A stretch of 64,000 nt of DNA from contig CAJQUW010007783.1 in the NCBI GenBank assembly GCA_907163375.1, forward strand, positions 310,001-374,000, written 5' to 3'. Positions 36,106 through 47,592 of this stretch are shown piece by piece (the first letter of the stretch is position 1; each line of letters begins with the position of its first letter). Source of the stretch: Prostheceraeus crozeri (lineage: Eukaryota; Platyhelminthes; Polycladida; Euryleptidae). The position numbers were made by a program, and so were the translations under genes. The notes beneath the pieces were generated by a model. It saw only the letters and a program-made list of their open reading frames with translations. It was not told the origin of the DNA and made no database searches.

Positions 36106-36345
36106 CAATGATGTGAAAAATATCAGTTTTCTCTCCCGAGTAATTGAATGCCACTAAATAATTACGAATAAAAAATATGTACACAGCCGACGTTTCGGAT
36201 CCAGACCCTTTCTCAAGGCAAGGCCTTTTTTGCCTTGAGAGAGGATCTGGACCCGAAACGTCGGCTGTGTACATATTTTTTATTCGTAATTATTTAGTGG
36301 CATTAAATTACTTGGGAGAGAAAACTGATATTTTTCACATCATTG
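36106..36345. repeat. 240-bp near-perfect palindrome with Penelope-like motif
   Basis: The left arm starts CAATGATGTGAAAAATATC at 36106 and the right arm ends with its complement at 36345. The arms pair almost throughout (TACGAATAAAAAATATGTAC, CAGCCGACGTTTCGG) with a central CTCAAGGCAA...TTGCCTTGAG hairpin near 36226. CCGAAACGTCGGC next to an AAGGCC-type stem is the end signature seen in Penelope-like elements. It looks like two terminal repeats in head-to-head orientation with nothing left between them. Confidence 0.8.
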
Positions 36346-38455
36346 ATTCATAATGGTCCTCCCGCCTTCAGCCATCTCTTATATTATATTATTTAATTAT
36401 TCTTTTAAATTTCCTTCAAAGCTTATGCTACTCCAGCCACCAGAACGAGTCTCTGCACGGAGCGAGGCAAAAAGTGAGACTATCACACAATTATACACAC
36501 CCTGTGGCTACTTCGAATCTGCGCGTCTGCCGGTTCTACTTAAGACTGGGGTTCGGGAGCTTGTGGTTCGCGAGACAGATCTTGTTCTTTTAGTGACAAA
36601 AATATCAGAATATCAGTTGCTAATTTGCAAAAGAATTTTGCATAAACATGAGATGAATATAGTGCAGTGAGGAGGAAATAAACTAATTTACAAGATATTA
36701 GCAAACATCGCACTTTTACCAACCAAAGCCAAAATATGAAATAGTGGAGAGACTATCATTTAGGCATGTAATAAAATCAAATCTGTATGCCATGCCACAA
36801 TGAATGAATAAATAATTCATTTTGAATGTTTGTCCTAGTTTATTAAGCTCGCTTTTCTTTGTGTCTTGTTAAGTCGAGGATCAGCCAAAGAAGAGATGAA
36901 TTAATAATACAAGTGGATTAATGCAAAAAGTAAGTAAATATCAATTATCATGAGCTATGTCTCACTTGTAATAGAGCGAAAACACAGAAAATTTGGATGC
37001 ACGGTACAAAACATGGCTGATCCTCGACAACTTCTGTCACTTTTTATCTTCGTTTCACGAATCAAAGCCATCTGATCATTGTCAATATTGATATTATCTG
37101 GCTCGCAGATTATTCCCGGCTGACATCTCTTGACTTAATGCAATAAGTAATTAATAATTGTATTGTCTTTGCAATCTCTTCAAGCGTGATTTGAAATCAG
37201 CAATACAATTGAATTTTTGCACATAGAATGTGTAGATTGTGTACTTTAAGCAACTTATAATGTGTGCGCCGCTAAGTTACAAAAAGGAGCTTCGGAGTGA
37301 TATTTGTTGCATTGTCTCAATATCTTTTGCCGTTTCTTCTCCATCGTTGGCTGCCATTTGCTATGAGTCTATATTATCCCCTCTCTCTTTCTTGCTATTC
37401 TTTCTATGTTTAGCGTAGAAATGAATACAGATAACTATCATACTCTGATGGTTTTGGATTCGCTTGAAAGTGTTCAGATATAGGCCTGTTAGGTGTTGAG
37501 AAACTATCATTTTGATTCTCACGGAAATGCATTTGAAATATTTTTAGTTCTGTGGCTATCTTCGCTAAAAGGTTGCCGATCCTTTCTCTAGACTTAGTTC
37601 TTTTAAATTAATGAGAGAAAACATTGAAAATGTCATTTTACTGAAAAATTCTATCTCTCTTTGAATTTGCATATGATTTTGCTTGTCTAATTTGAAGAGG
37701 AACCAGGTACCACGCGACAGACTCGCAGATTCGAAGCAGGCATAGGGATGTACATCACTCTGTGAAAGTCTTATTTCCGTGCTCGCTCTTCGCAGAAACT
37801 CGTGCTGGCGATACATGCCTACATCAATGTCGTGGCTCAGTGAAGAGATCGTTTGAACCTTTCGTAGTCTTATGAAATAATGAGTATTGCATTTGACTGC
37901 CCGTTCATCCTTGCATGAATTCAGGTCATGAATTTTGTCTCATTAGATACGAACGCCACATTTTGTAGTAAGCAATTAGATGGAAGGTCAAGATTATAAT
38001 GACAAATATTGTGAGAAAAATTATATCTCTTTAGAAATTATTCTCAAGTAATTTGTCATCATTGTTGTGTTAAATAACAGAACAACAAAAGATGTCAGAT
38101 CACTTTATACTCTCACGTTTTCAACAATCAATATTGTAAAGTTGTCGTTCACGGCATTTCTCGCTCTTTTATGTTAACGACACCTGTTAATTGCTGCGAT
38201 AACGGTTTCTATGTTTTGAAAATGCATTTTCAAAGTTTGCGTTTATCATCAGTGCTACAAGAGATTTTTAACCCTGCGCTATGACAATACAATATGATTC
38301 TTAAAGTGCAACTTTGTGACTTCATACGAGGAAATATTACACGAAGTAATTTAACCTAACCTAAAATAGAAATGTTTTACATCACCCATCATACTTCGCT
38401 TGTCTTCATGCGCATATAGTTAGTGAATGAGAAAAAGACGCACAAATCTCTCCCG
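36346..38455. other. intronic DNA, nothing identified (2.1 kb)
   Basis: AT-rich. The 105-codon frame at 36353-36670 and the 83-codon minus frame at 37565-37816 show no domain I recognise. Confidence 0.5.
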
Positions 38456-38808
38456 AATTATTTATATATATATATATATTTACGCGCAAAGTTCCCAGAC
38501 GTTTCATATTGTCATTGTGAAAAGAAAAACACTTTTTTCCGGACTAGTTTCAAGGCTAGTTTATTGCCTCATCTTCAGCGGTAAAACAAAGAATTCAATA
38601 AAATCCACAATAAAATTTATATATACAAGTTTGCTTCAACAGAAACATTTTCATTAACAAAATACAGAGAGCGTTGAACTACATAGCTATTGCGCTAAAC
38701 ATGACATCATTAGGAGCGGATTACGTCATAAATTTAATGTCAAAGGAAATTGTCCGTTCCGGTCATTCGATAAGCAATCTGTCTCTTTCTTCTTCTTTCT
38801 TTATCCGT

Positions 38809-40965
38809 TTAACGTCCTCTTCTCCATCTCCGTTGGGTTGGACGATTGATCCTCATGGAATGCCTCCAGGTGTTTCGTTCGAGGGCGTCGGCTTCTTTGA
38901 GGCCCAATTGCCGACAGTCTGCGGACACAGTTTCCTCCTAGGTCTTCTTCGGGCGGCCTCTTGGTGTTGGTCCGTTGATCTTCATCTTCCATATTCTTTT
39001 CACCCAATCACTTTCATCTTTCCTTACCACATGGCCGTACCATCGTAATCTGCACACACGCAAGGCTTCATCAATCGACTGCAGGTTCAGGCGCGCCAGA
39101 AGGTCTTCGCTGGCCACTCTATCTTCAAGAGATACTCCACACATCCACCTGATCATCCGTCTGTCCGCTACTTCCATTCTCCTCTTCTCCACTGCTGTCA
39201 CTGCCCATGTCTCACTGCCATAAGTCATGCAGGCTCTGACGCATGAGTCAAAGATCTTCCCTTTCATCCAATATGGAGTAGCACGGCTGGTCAGGATAGG
39301 CGATAGTTCTCGGAATTTCTTCCAGCCAGATTGAATGCGCGCAGTCACAGCTGCCTCCGCTCCACCACCGGAATCCAACATGTCTCCCAAGTAGCAGAAA
39401 CGAGTGACATTGTCGCACTTGTCATTCTCCAAGCTGATCGCTTTCATGGGGCTTCTGTTTCTCTCAACGGGCCTATCACCTGAGCATCTCCCACACACAA
39501 AGTTCGACGACGCTCTTGCCAGACTGCCTTTTACGCCACTACAACGTCCGTGAATCCATGATCGGCAACTGGTACACTGTATCGAATTGCAGCCCACACT
39601 ACCCAAACAAACACTACACGGGTATTTGCAGGTTACTGGAGTCTTTCCTTCCCCTACTGCCGTTCTCATAACTTTCGTTTTGGCCACATTAACTTTTAGA
39701 CCTTTTGATGTTAGGCAGTCATTCCACTTCTTGAGCTTTTCTTGCAGTTCTTCTTCACTTTCTGCAGCCAAAGCGAGATCATCTGCATAGAGAACCTCGA
39801 AAGGAAGTCCCTCTGAAAAACCCGCACTGGTGGTATTCATCACGATCGCAAAGAGCAGGGGGCTTAAGACAGAGCCTTGATGCAAACCAACCTTCACTTC
39901 GAAAAACCTGCTGTTGTCTCCTCCGAAGCGCACGGATGTTCTGGCGTCTTCATACAAGTTCATAACTGCTTGAACGAGCCATTCTTCGACTCCAGATTTT
40001 CGGAGTGCCCACTTGACCACGTCTCTGGGAACCCGGTCGAACGCCTTTTCAAGATCGACAAAAGCAAAGTACAGCACCTTCTTCTTGGCCAGATATTTTT
40101 CTTGCAATTGGCGCACAATGAAAATTGCATCAGTTGTGCCCTTACCAGGCATGAAGCCGAATTGCATCTCGTCGATCTTTACTTGCGCTCTGATCCGCCT
40201 CTCGAGTACTCTTTCATAAACTTTCAGAGTGTGGTCCGTGAGTTTGAGACCTCTGTAGCTTCCGCAGCTGAGTGAATCTCCTTTACCCTTGTAAAGAGGA
40301 ACGAGGGTGCTCAGTTTCCAATCATCAGGGATGCGGCCTTCCTTCAAAATTTCATTAAAAAGCGCCGTCATCCATTGTACTCCTGTTGCGCCTGAAGCCT
40401 TCAGCATTTCTCCAGTTACTCCAGATGGCCCCGGTGCCTTGTTTAACTTGCAATGTGCTAAGGACAACTGTACCTCTTCCGATGCCAGAAAACACATCGG
40501 ACCTTCAACAGGATCACCGTCGTCGATTCCACTGTACTCGGATTCTACGTTCATCACGCCGCCCATGTACTGTTCCCAAACATTCAGGACTTCGGCACTC
40601 TGAGTGACAAGATTACCCGATTGATCTTTAATGTAGGACAAGTTGGTGACGTCACATCGCTCATTTGCCATCTTTTTAGCAATTCCGAAACACTTCCTCT
40701 TGCCCTCTTCACTTGCCAATAATAGCACCAATTCTTTCCTTCGTCTCTCTTGGGATTGCCAAATGATTTTTCGGGCATTCCTCTTTGCGTTTAGGTACTC
40801 ATCTTTATCATTTGCGTCTTTAGTCCTCTTCCAGATCGCGTATCGATTTCTCTTTTCTTCCACTGCTGCGGCTACTTCTTCACACCACCACCATGTGTCT
40901 GTGTGTCTTGGTGCACCTTTTGTCTTGCCACAAACTTCCTCAGCCTTTTGCAACCAAATTTCTGT
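38809..40965 (-). mobile_element. RTE-like LINE, 5'-truncated, inserted in Penelope endonuclease
   Basis: The LINE begins near residue 61 of the 734-codon frame (about 40962) and runs left to a natural stop at 38811-38809. The apurinic-type endonuclease is missing, so only reverse transcriptase and C terminus were copied. The tail ends with purine-rich sequence (GATAAAGAAAGAAGAAGAAA) before Penelope-like sequence resumes near 38760. An in-frame TAG at 38940-38938 (PKK-T-stop-EETV, where relatives have W) cuts the last 42 codons. The element is otherwise open throughout, indicating youth. Confidence 0.85.
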
Positions 40966-41142
40966 GTTGTTAATTAAAATAGATTCTAGAATCATTGGGT
41001 ATTTCGAGCAACCTATAATTTTGAAATTTTCATGTTTCGGTGCATGAACATGCATGGAAACCTCAGTTTGAATAGGATACCCTCGTAAGTGTTCTGAGAT
41101 ACGGGTATAGAAATGCCTTTTGGTGGCACCAATGTACCGCAT
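38938..41142 (-). CDS. chimeric ORF: GIY-YIG endonuclease fragment fused to LINE reverse transcriptase
   Basis: A 734-codon frame. Residues 1-60 are the Penelope GIY-YIG part (YIG at 3-5, R9H10, TRISEH). Residues 61-734 belong to the RTE-like LINE: a basic pre-RT segment, reverse transcriptase with NKAPGPSGV (234-242), FVDLEKAFDR (362-370, catalytic Asp) and YADD (452-455), a PHD-like zinc cluster (C509, C512, C523, C526, H531, C534, C550, C553), then the LRWYGHVVRKDES and RGRPKK tail. The first Met is inside the Penelope part; translation of the fusion is not shown and probably incidental. It should not be read as a host gene. Only one internal stop separates it from the usual C-terminal end. 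Confidence 0.85.
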   Translation of the reverse strand: MRYIGATKRHFYTRISEHLRGYPIQTEVSMHVHAPKHENFKIIGCSKYPMILESILINNTEIWLQKAEEVCGKTKGAPRHTDTWWWCEEVAAAVEEKRNRYAIWKRTKDANDKDEYLNAKRNARKIIWQSQERRRKELVLLLASEEGKRKCFGIAKKMANERCDVTNLSYIKDQSGNLVTQSAEVLNVWEQYMGGVMNVESEYSGIDDGDPVEGPMCFLASEEVQLSLAHCKLNKAPGPSGVTGEMLKASGATGVQWMTALFNEILKEGRIPDDWKLSTLVPLYKGKGDSLSCGSYRGLKLTDHTLKVYERVLERRIRAQVKIDEMQFGFMPGKGTTDAIFIVRQLQEKYLAKKKVLYFAFVDLEKAFDRVPRDVVKWALRKSGVEEWLVQAVMNLYEDARTSVRFGGDNSRFFEVKVGLHQGSVLSPLLFAIVMNTTSAGFSEGLPFEVLYADDLALAAESEEELQEKLKKWNDCLTSKGLKVNVAKTKVMRTAVGEGKTPVTCKYPCSVCLGSVGCNSIQCTSCRSWIHGRCSGVKGSLARASSNFVCGRCSGDRPVERNRSPMKAISLENDKCDNVTRFCYLGDMLDSGGGAEAAVTARIQSGWKKFRELSPILTSRATPYWMKGKIFDSCVRACMTYGSETWAVTAVEKRRMEVADRRMIRWMCGVSLEDRVASEDLLARLNLQSIDEALRVCRLRWYGHVVRKDESDWVKRIWKMKINGPTPRGRPKKT

Positions 41143-41639
41143 TGGACAGCGGTCACAGTTATATTGATAAACATATCCGATGCAGATCGTTCACAATTTT
41201 ATCTTTGTTGCGAAAAAAATCTTTCATTTTACAAGTACTGTACGTAGTTTGAATTTCAGCCTTAGACAGTTTTTGATTGATTTTATGAATTCTATGATTG
41301 AAATCTTTAAATGTAGTTATGTAGCTATGTAGTTCAACGCTCTCTGTATTTTGTGACGTATATTATTTGAGATTGCAGTTAATGAAAATGTTTCTGTTGA
41401 AGCAAACTTGTATATATAAATTTTATTGTGGATTTTATTGAATTCTTTGTTTTACCGCTGAAGATGAGGCAATAAACTAGCCTTGAAACTAGTCCGGAAA
41501 AAAGTGTTTTTCTTTTCACAATGACAATATGAAACGTCTGGGAACTTTGCGCGTAAATATATATATATATATATATGCTTGCTAACAGAGAGTGTTGCCG
41601 CAATCAAGAAATCAAGTTTGAAGCTGCGCCTATATTTCA

Positions 41640-42420
41640 GTTGTCAGACAGAGCTCATAGAGTAGAAAGGGAGGCAAAAGAGAGATATTTCATATTGAAA
41701 TTCAAACCTCCCTTAAACTGCCTATGAGCTCATTTTTTATTTGCGTCTGAAGAAGTGGTGACCAACAAGCAATAAACCACTGAAACCGGTAACGCAAAGA
41801 CGTGTTTTTAGTTTCATCGCCTTATTTTTATCTTTATATTCAAACGTCTCCATTTACTTATTTTCCTATTTTATATATATATATATATATATTGCTGGAT
41901 CAAAATTTTAAGTAAAAGGAAATTACATAATAAAATAAAATTCGACTTAATAAGTGCAACTTTCAATTCGATCGACAACAGCATTAAGTTTGTTGTAGAA
42001 TCTCTACATACCGGTAAATTGAACTTCTTAGATATGAAAGTTTGGCCAAATAATGGAAAATAACCCATAAGAAGCATGTCAAAGATATCTCCTCTGGCAA
42101 TTCTCTCAATAAAGACAGTTGACTACTCAGGTTCGTAAAAACGAACTTTGTCCAACAAAAAGTTAAAGACTTAGAAACCCGCAGCAGTGCGACTGTATCT
42201 GCTGATATGATGAAGTCAGACATCGAAAAGTGCAAAAATAATATAGAGTTGAAGGGATATACTAGCAACGATATAAGGAATTGCAACGAAACTAAAAATA
42301 AAAGCTTAAATGATAGTAAAAGTAATAATAAATTAACAAGTAGAAAATTTACGCTAAAGTTGCCTTTTGTCAGTGATAGAAAATATAACTGGAGTAGACA
42401 CACTGAGAAAAGCAGTGACA
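41640..42420 (+). mobile_element. second Penelope-like fragment
   Basis: 41740-41810 carries the end motif GTCTGAAGAAGTGGTGACC then CACTGAAACCGGTAACG. A TA microsatellite follows at 41874-41892. From about 41950 the plus strand reads SIDNSIKFVVESLHTGKLNF then LDMKVW, then RFVKTNFVQQKVKDLE and KCKNNIELKGYTSNDI, an order that resembles the region after the YADD box in Penelope reverse transcriptases (IKFTxE...KLPFLD ... IK-x3-NGYP). It is decayed with several frame changes and has no GIY-YIG part. Orientation is opposite to the neighbouring Penelope unit. Confidence 0.6.
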
Positions 42421-45400
42421 AGTATGGTCAACGCGCACGCGTTCATCACTGCAGACGGTGACACGAAATTGACACGAAATGGTCTTGATAATGTCATAGG
42501 GAAGGTCTCAAAATATTTGAAATTTCGGAAGCTGTCTCACCAGCACCTACCTAGACTTTTAACCTAAAAGAATAAAAACGATAGCCTCTGACAGATTCAA
42601 CGGAGGCCTATTTAGGCCTGTCTCCACGATTAGGACAGTGTATCAAAACCGAGTTTCACGACCATTTTGACCTGGTATTTTAATTGATGTAATTATCTAT
42701 GCGCGAGCAGCATCTTAAGTTATTTAAACTCTCAAAATAATTTCTTGGTTTTCATCAGACGCTATTTTTGGCGCACTACTGAAATGTCGTCTTAAAAGTA
42801 GTATTTGATGAATTAACTTGTCATGCTTGTTGTGGATCTCAAATTTGCTTCGGGTATGACTGCAAGTTCAAGTAGAGAATTGTTTCGATGTTGACAGATG
42901 TGAACTAAAGGCCTGCTGATCATTCCTGACACTGCAGCTATTCAGGTCTGTTCCCATGTTTTAACTAAGGATGCAACTCTGTTATTTTCTTGAAATTTGT
43001 AAGTGAAGATTTTTCTGAATTTCAAGAATTCGAAGGAATGCATTTTGTGACTATAATAAAATAAATCGGCGTGACTGATCCAAATCTAATCAAGATTTTT
43101 AAACACTGGAATGTCATTAGAATCACTGCATGACTTCAAATTTCTGCAGCATGATAAGCGGAACTCAGGATCTTGTGTTTGTCATTCTCTGACTTCCTCA
43201 CGAACATGGTCAGTTTGTCGGACACACCACCGTCTATCGACGATAATGAAGACTCGCACATCCGCACGGGAGTTGTTCTGGATTGTTCCCTTTAATTCCA
43301 TGACTTAAAAGGTCGATTGATTTGATAAGACGGCTTCCCATCTTCGTTAAACAAAAATAGTTGATCGCATTATCTCCGCCTTAGTGACTATAACCTCATG
43401 TGATTGCGCCTTTCTCTTCACTTGACAGCTTCTTCTAGGATGAATGCGTTCGCACTTTTAACCTTACTTTATTATATTATAATTTGATAAAGTGAACTTT
43501 TACGAAAATAATGGATAATGTAAATGTTGCAACCGAGTTTAGTTTGCTATCTGAAGCGTATCAGTCAGAATGATTGTGAGACTTATTATCAACATCATTA
43601 TCAATTCTTTTCGTTTTCGTAAAAGTTCACTTTTACAAATGAAACGCTGATAAAGCAATGCTAAAAGTGCGAATACATTTTCATATTTTAATTTGCGATT
43701 TGCGTTGTATGTTAATCATCACATGCCGAATAACTGCTGTTCGGTGTATTCGTTTATTGAATGACAAGCTAATGTTCATGCACCATGACAATGAAATGAT
43801 TGTGAATAAATTTCTATTTGATGTCTGGTAAACATGCAGATTTTCGCCATTCCTTATTTGATGAACTTGCAGTGTGCAGTATTCAACATACTCGTTTACT
43901 TATGTGAGATGTCTAAATAATGCATTTTTGAATTGATGATATTTAATTACAACGATTGAAAATTGAGTGGTCAGATCTAAAAATGAATATTGGAATGAGA
44001 TCATTGCAAATTGGCATCAATTTGAAAAATTATTGCCTATATCAAATCCTAAGTAAATGATTGTAAAATTCAATTCTATATTGAGAGGAATTTCCTTGTC
44101 ACGGATATTCTCAATTAAAGTTTCATTGATTCTTAAAGCTTCCATTTAAAATTCAGCTCTTGTAAGTGATTTGATTAGTTTGTATTTGGAAGCTTTCGGG
44201 TCCATATTATATCCACAAGACAAAAACTCTTCACTTCGAGCGAGCGGTTTCATTGGAAAAGGAACACGGACGTTAATAAAATCCATATTCAAGTTTCAAT
44301 AAGTTTCTTGGCAAACGGAAATAAAGACCTGCCTCCAATGTTCCTTCGATTGGAGTCTGCGATGAAGAAGCAAACCAGACGATTGTAGGTGATCATGTAA
44401 GATTTGATAGGTGTAGAATAAGGGAAGATCTCTCAATTTTAAGTCCAAGTATTCTTCAAAGATTTTCATAAAATCAGAGAGTTGGTCATTTTGCCTATAT
44501 ACGAGCTTATCTCTGATGTTTGGGAACTTCAATTGCATTCAGGAAAATTTGTTTGAAAATGACAAATTATCAGGCTGAGTTGTAAGAGAGCTTGGATTGG
44601 ATCTGGTCGATGCAGATAAATAACGGCTATGTCCCATCCCGCTGTGGCCCACGACTGCGGATCAAGTAGATTACTCAGTCAATCGTTCGAAATTCTTTCT
44701 GATTATATTTATTCCATTCTTCCTCTAGTGAGATGTGTCATTAATATTACTCTGAGTGTTTATTCTGCTTGTGCAGTGTTTCACTTTTCCACAAAGCTAG
44801 GAAGACATGCATATGTATATCTACATACCCCGACAATGCATGGCTATAGAATCGTGAAGTAGTGTGCTTTGTCCCACGGAATTCATGGAATAGAAAATAT
44901 ATTTATTCTCCAAAATTGTACATTACAAAATGCTTTCCATAAATAACATTCACAAGTAACAAATATAACAATTTATTTGGGTTTCGAGAAAGGGACCAGT
45001 GGGCTCTCAACAAGGGGTATGCATCTTGCATAAACACTAAATGTACGTGTACACATGTGAAAACCAACACACCCGCTAAAATATGACATTAATTATCAAA
45101 GTGCAATCACTTTCATGAAATTTGTTTTGTGCAGATACTTTTACGATCAGTTAATGTATAAAGAGATTGCAGCAATGGTGGATGAGAAATAATCTACATG
45201 TACATCATTTGGGCTTGTAAATGAATTAATGTTGTTAATTTTTACATCACATTTTGAATTCTTTTGAATGATTTTGAGCTTTTTGTGGCATTTGCAAGTA
45301 CATGTAGATCCCAAGTAAAAGGAATTTGAAATGTGCTCATTTTTTGTTCTTAAGATTATTTACAGTGCGGTAATTTAAAATTTTCGAGTCGTCTACAGTA

Positions 45401-45562
45401 GTAGATGACTTAAAATAATTTGTGATAAATCAATGGTAGCATGTTATTTGAACAGTTAGTAGGCAAGCATTAATAGCTCGTACTGGTTTCGATGTTCATT
45501 AACTGTTCATTTTTATAGAATTGAAGTTCTGGTGATTTTTTCTTTCGATAAATTATTTTGAT
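42421..45562. other. intronic DNA, nothing identified (3.1 kb)
   Basis: AT-rich. Frames at 43111-43308, 44296-44538 and 44629-44862 show no recognised domain. An imperfect inverted pair, AAGTGAACTTTTACGAAAA (43490-43508) and TTTCGTAAAAGTTCACTTT (43615-43634), forms a ~145-bp foldback that might be a small MITE. Confidence 0.4.
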
Positions 45563-45564
45563 CA

Positions 45565-45815
45565 ATTATTTATGTATTCTTTGCTATTCTTTGTAATCTC
45601 CAACCAGATTTCTTGTTTCCATACACTATTAGGCAACACTCCATGGAAGGTAAACAAAATAGATCACATATCATGTGCAGAGTATTTAGTGGCATAAGAT
45701 CTCTAAGTATGTAGAGAGTAAGAGTGACATTTTTTAATCTATTAGTAACAGTAAAATGTTTATCAAACTTTAATTTGTTATCAAAATTTCCTCCAAAAGA
45801 TGAATGTCCAATCAG
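45565..45815 (-). mobile_element. LINE C-terminal fragment (CR1/Jockey group)
   Basis: The minus strand reads GGNFDNKLKFDKHFTVTNRL, then LYILRDLMPLNTLHMICDLF, CLPSMECCLIVYGNK and RLQRIAKNT. The order LGV-x-LD-x-KL-F-H ... L-x2-LR-x-L-P ... L-Y-x-L-I-P-x-LEYC-x-x-VWGN ... L-x2-LQ-+-IQN is the usual post-RT thumb region of CR1/Jockey LINEs. Upstream and downstream parts are not recognisable. Confidence 0.75.
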
Positions 45816-46271
45816 CTCGCATCTAAAAGCTACAAGCATGTATTCACCTCGTCTTCGGCTCGGAGTATACATATAGTTCGCAGTCAGAACTAGGTTATGC
45901 AAGGAGCGATGTAATTTGACCCATCATGAAGTTTTGGCTCCAACTTTTGAATGAATTAAAGCATCACTTATCTAATTACTTTTGCCTGAACGATATTTGG
46001 CAATGTTCACTTGAAAATAGCTTGGCTTTTTCGTTTTTTGTTTTGACAGTTGTATAGTAAGTAGTCTCGTTGTCCTTCATATATTTTGCCTCTGCCACAC
46101 GCGTTGAAATGAATGTCGTCATGCACATTTTTATAACATACACTGTTGATACTGCCATTATCATAGGCATAATTTACAATTAATGGATTGTCAAAGTCAA
46201 CGATTAGAATTAATTAATCCGATAATGTTGCAATTGATTTTTTGGCAAAAGGGTCTTCATTAGAGTTCATA

Positions 46272-47044
46272 TTTTAAGGTGGGAAATGAAAGTAATGCTG
46301 CTGTTTTTTTTATAATGCATGATTTTGTAAGGCTTTCTATGTCCACAGGTTGATAAGTTCCACGAAGCAGGTAACAATTTTCCTGATTGGAAATTATTAA
46401 CCTGGTGCAGACTTCTATGGAAAACGTCATGCATTATGACAGATAAAGCATAGATTTCTTCGGTCATTATTTGTCATAATAACCTCGAGCCTGCGGCTCT
46501 CGGTAATTATAGCAACTATCTATGCAATCAAATCTATGCATTATCTATTACCATAGAAATTAATAATACCATAGAAAGTGTACTATTATCCACTTCTATG
46601 TCTATTACATAAGCCAATGTATTTCTATGACTAAGCGTCGTTATCATCAGGGCACATATTATGAATAAAGAAACTATTCAACAACATGAGCTCAAAATTT
46701 TTTGAAAAGTGGAGAGATAAAAAAATAGATATTTGTAGCACTGGGCAGTGGCTTTGGAAAATCATAGTTATGTTATTACACAGCAATAGCATGTAAGGAG
46801 CAGATCGACCCTGTGAACACTCACATGCTATTGCCGTATAATCGCATAACTATGATTTTCCAAAGCCACAGCCCAGTGCTACAAATATCTATTTTTGTAT
46901 CTCTCCACTTTTCAAATTTTGAGCTCATGTTGTTGAATAGTTTCTTTTTATAAAATGTGCCCTGATGATAACGACGCTTATTCGTAAAAATATATTGACT
47001 TATAGAAAATAACAACAGCATTACTCCAATTTCCCACCTTTTTA
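46272..47044. mobile_element. large foldback element with 150-bp arms and a nested insertion
   Basis: Candidate 5-bp duplication TTTTA at 46272-46276 and 47040-47044; ends AGGTGGGAAA and its complement. Same outer sequence as the copy at 24356-24580 (AGTAATGCTGTTGTT, CGTCGTTATCATCAGGGCAC). Within it, 46655-46795 and 46815-46960 are near-perfect inverted arms (GGCTTTGGAAAATCATAGTT, CAACATGAGCTCAAAATTTT) with a short loop holding GGAGCAGATCGACCCTGT. The left outer arm is interrupted after about 30 bp by roughly 300 bp of other sequence (46307-46612) starting ATAATGCATGA and containing its complement, probably another small insertion. No transposase. Confidence 0.75.
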
Positions 47045-47592
47045 TGTTTCCAATGAAGCATTTCTAATCTCTGCTTGCTGGTCTTTTGAAATCTCTTCAT
47101 TAATTTGTGAAGAAACAAGACGGTTAAGAAAAGTTGCGTTGTTTCTTTAATGCAAGAGGTTGATGCGTTCATTCTTCTAGCAGCATTCAATTTGTATCTA
47201 AGATGTCGATGATCACAATGAAATTTCCCTTCTGTATCCCACAACAGATCAGATGACAAAAATGGAACTGAATTGCTCTAGAAGACATTATCAGGATACT
47301 AATTGCTTCTGAGGTATTGTTGCATCACTATTGTCTTATGGTGGGAGAGTTTGATACATTAGTGTTTACAATAAAGGAAATTGCATTTGACAATCGGATA
47401 TTATGTCTCCAAAACAAATCTCATTAAAGTTTAGAAATCATCCTTGACTTTCATTCAAACTATTTGCTATTCGTAATTTTTACTTATCTTTTATTAGGGT
47501 CCACATCAAATGGATCAATTCAGGGAACGCATCCATACAGGGTCGATCTGCTCCTCACGCGTTTTTGCTGTGTTGACCTTTTTGATCATAAA

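Larger units (their letters stand above)
38461..41578 (-). mobile_element. Penelope-like element bounded by inverted terminal copies, with a nested LINE
   Basis: Two inverted copies of one ~230-bp sequence bound the unit: 38461-38691 and 41333-41578. They share ACGCGCAAAGTTCCCAGACG, GAAACTAGTCCGG-type and CAACGCTCTCTGTATTTTG words; the right copy has about 25 extra bp. A TA microsatellite lies at each outer edge. Between them, on the minus strand, are the last part of a Penelope protein (linker, then GIY-YIG endonuclease: MRYIGATKRHFYTRISEHL) and, inside the endonuclease codons, a 5'-truncated LINE. Penelope-like elements are known to carry such repeats, sometimes inverted. The reverse-transcriptase part of the host Penelope copy is missing, so it is a truncated fossil. 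Confidence 0.8.

Noticed and set aside
36353-36670. 105-codon plus-strand frame as a gene
   Set aside because: No domain, no splice context, adjoins a palindromic repeat.
38938-41142. Host gene encoding a long nuclease-reverse transcriptase protein
   Set aside because: The parts belong to two retroelement types, the LINE is nested in Penelope sequence, and inverted Penelope ends flank the unit.
38550-41480. Active hammerhead ribozyme in the Penelope ends
   Set aside because: The core reads CTGAAGATGAG rather than CTGATGAG, and I could not fold the three required stems convincingly.
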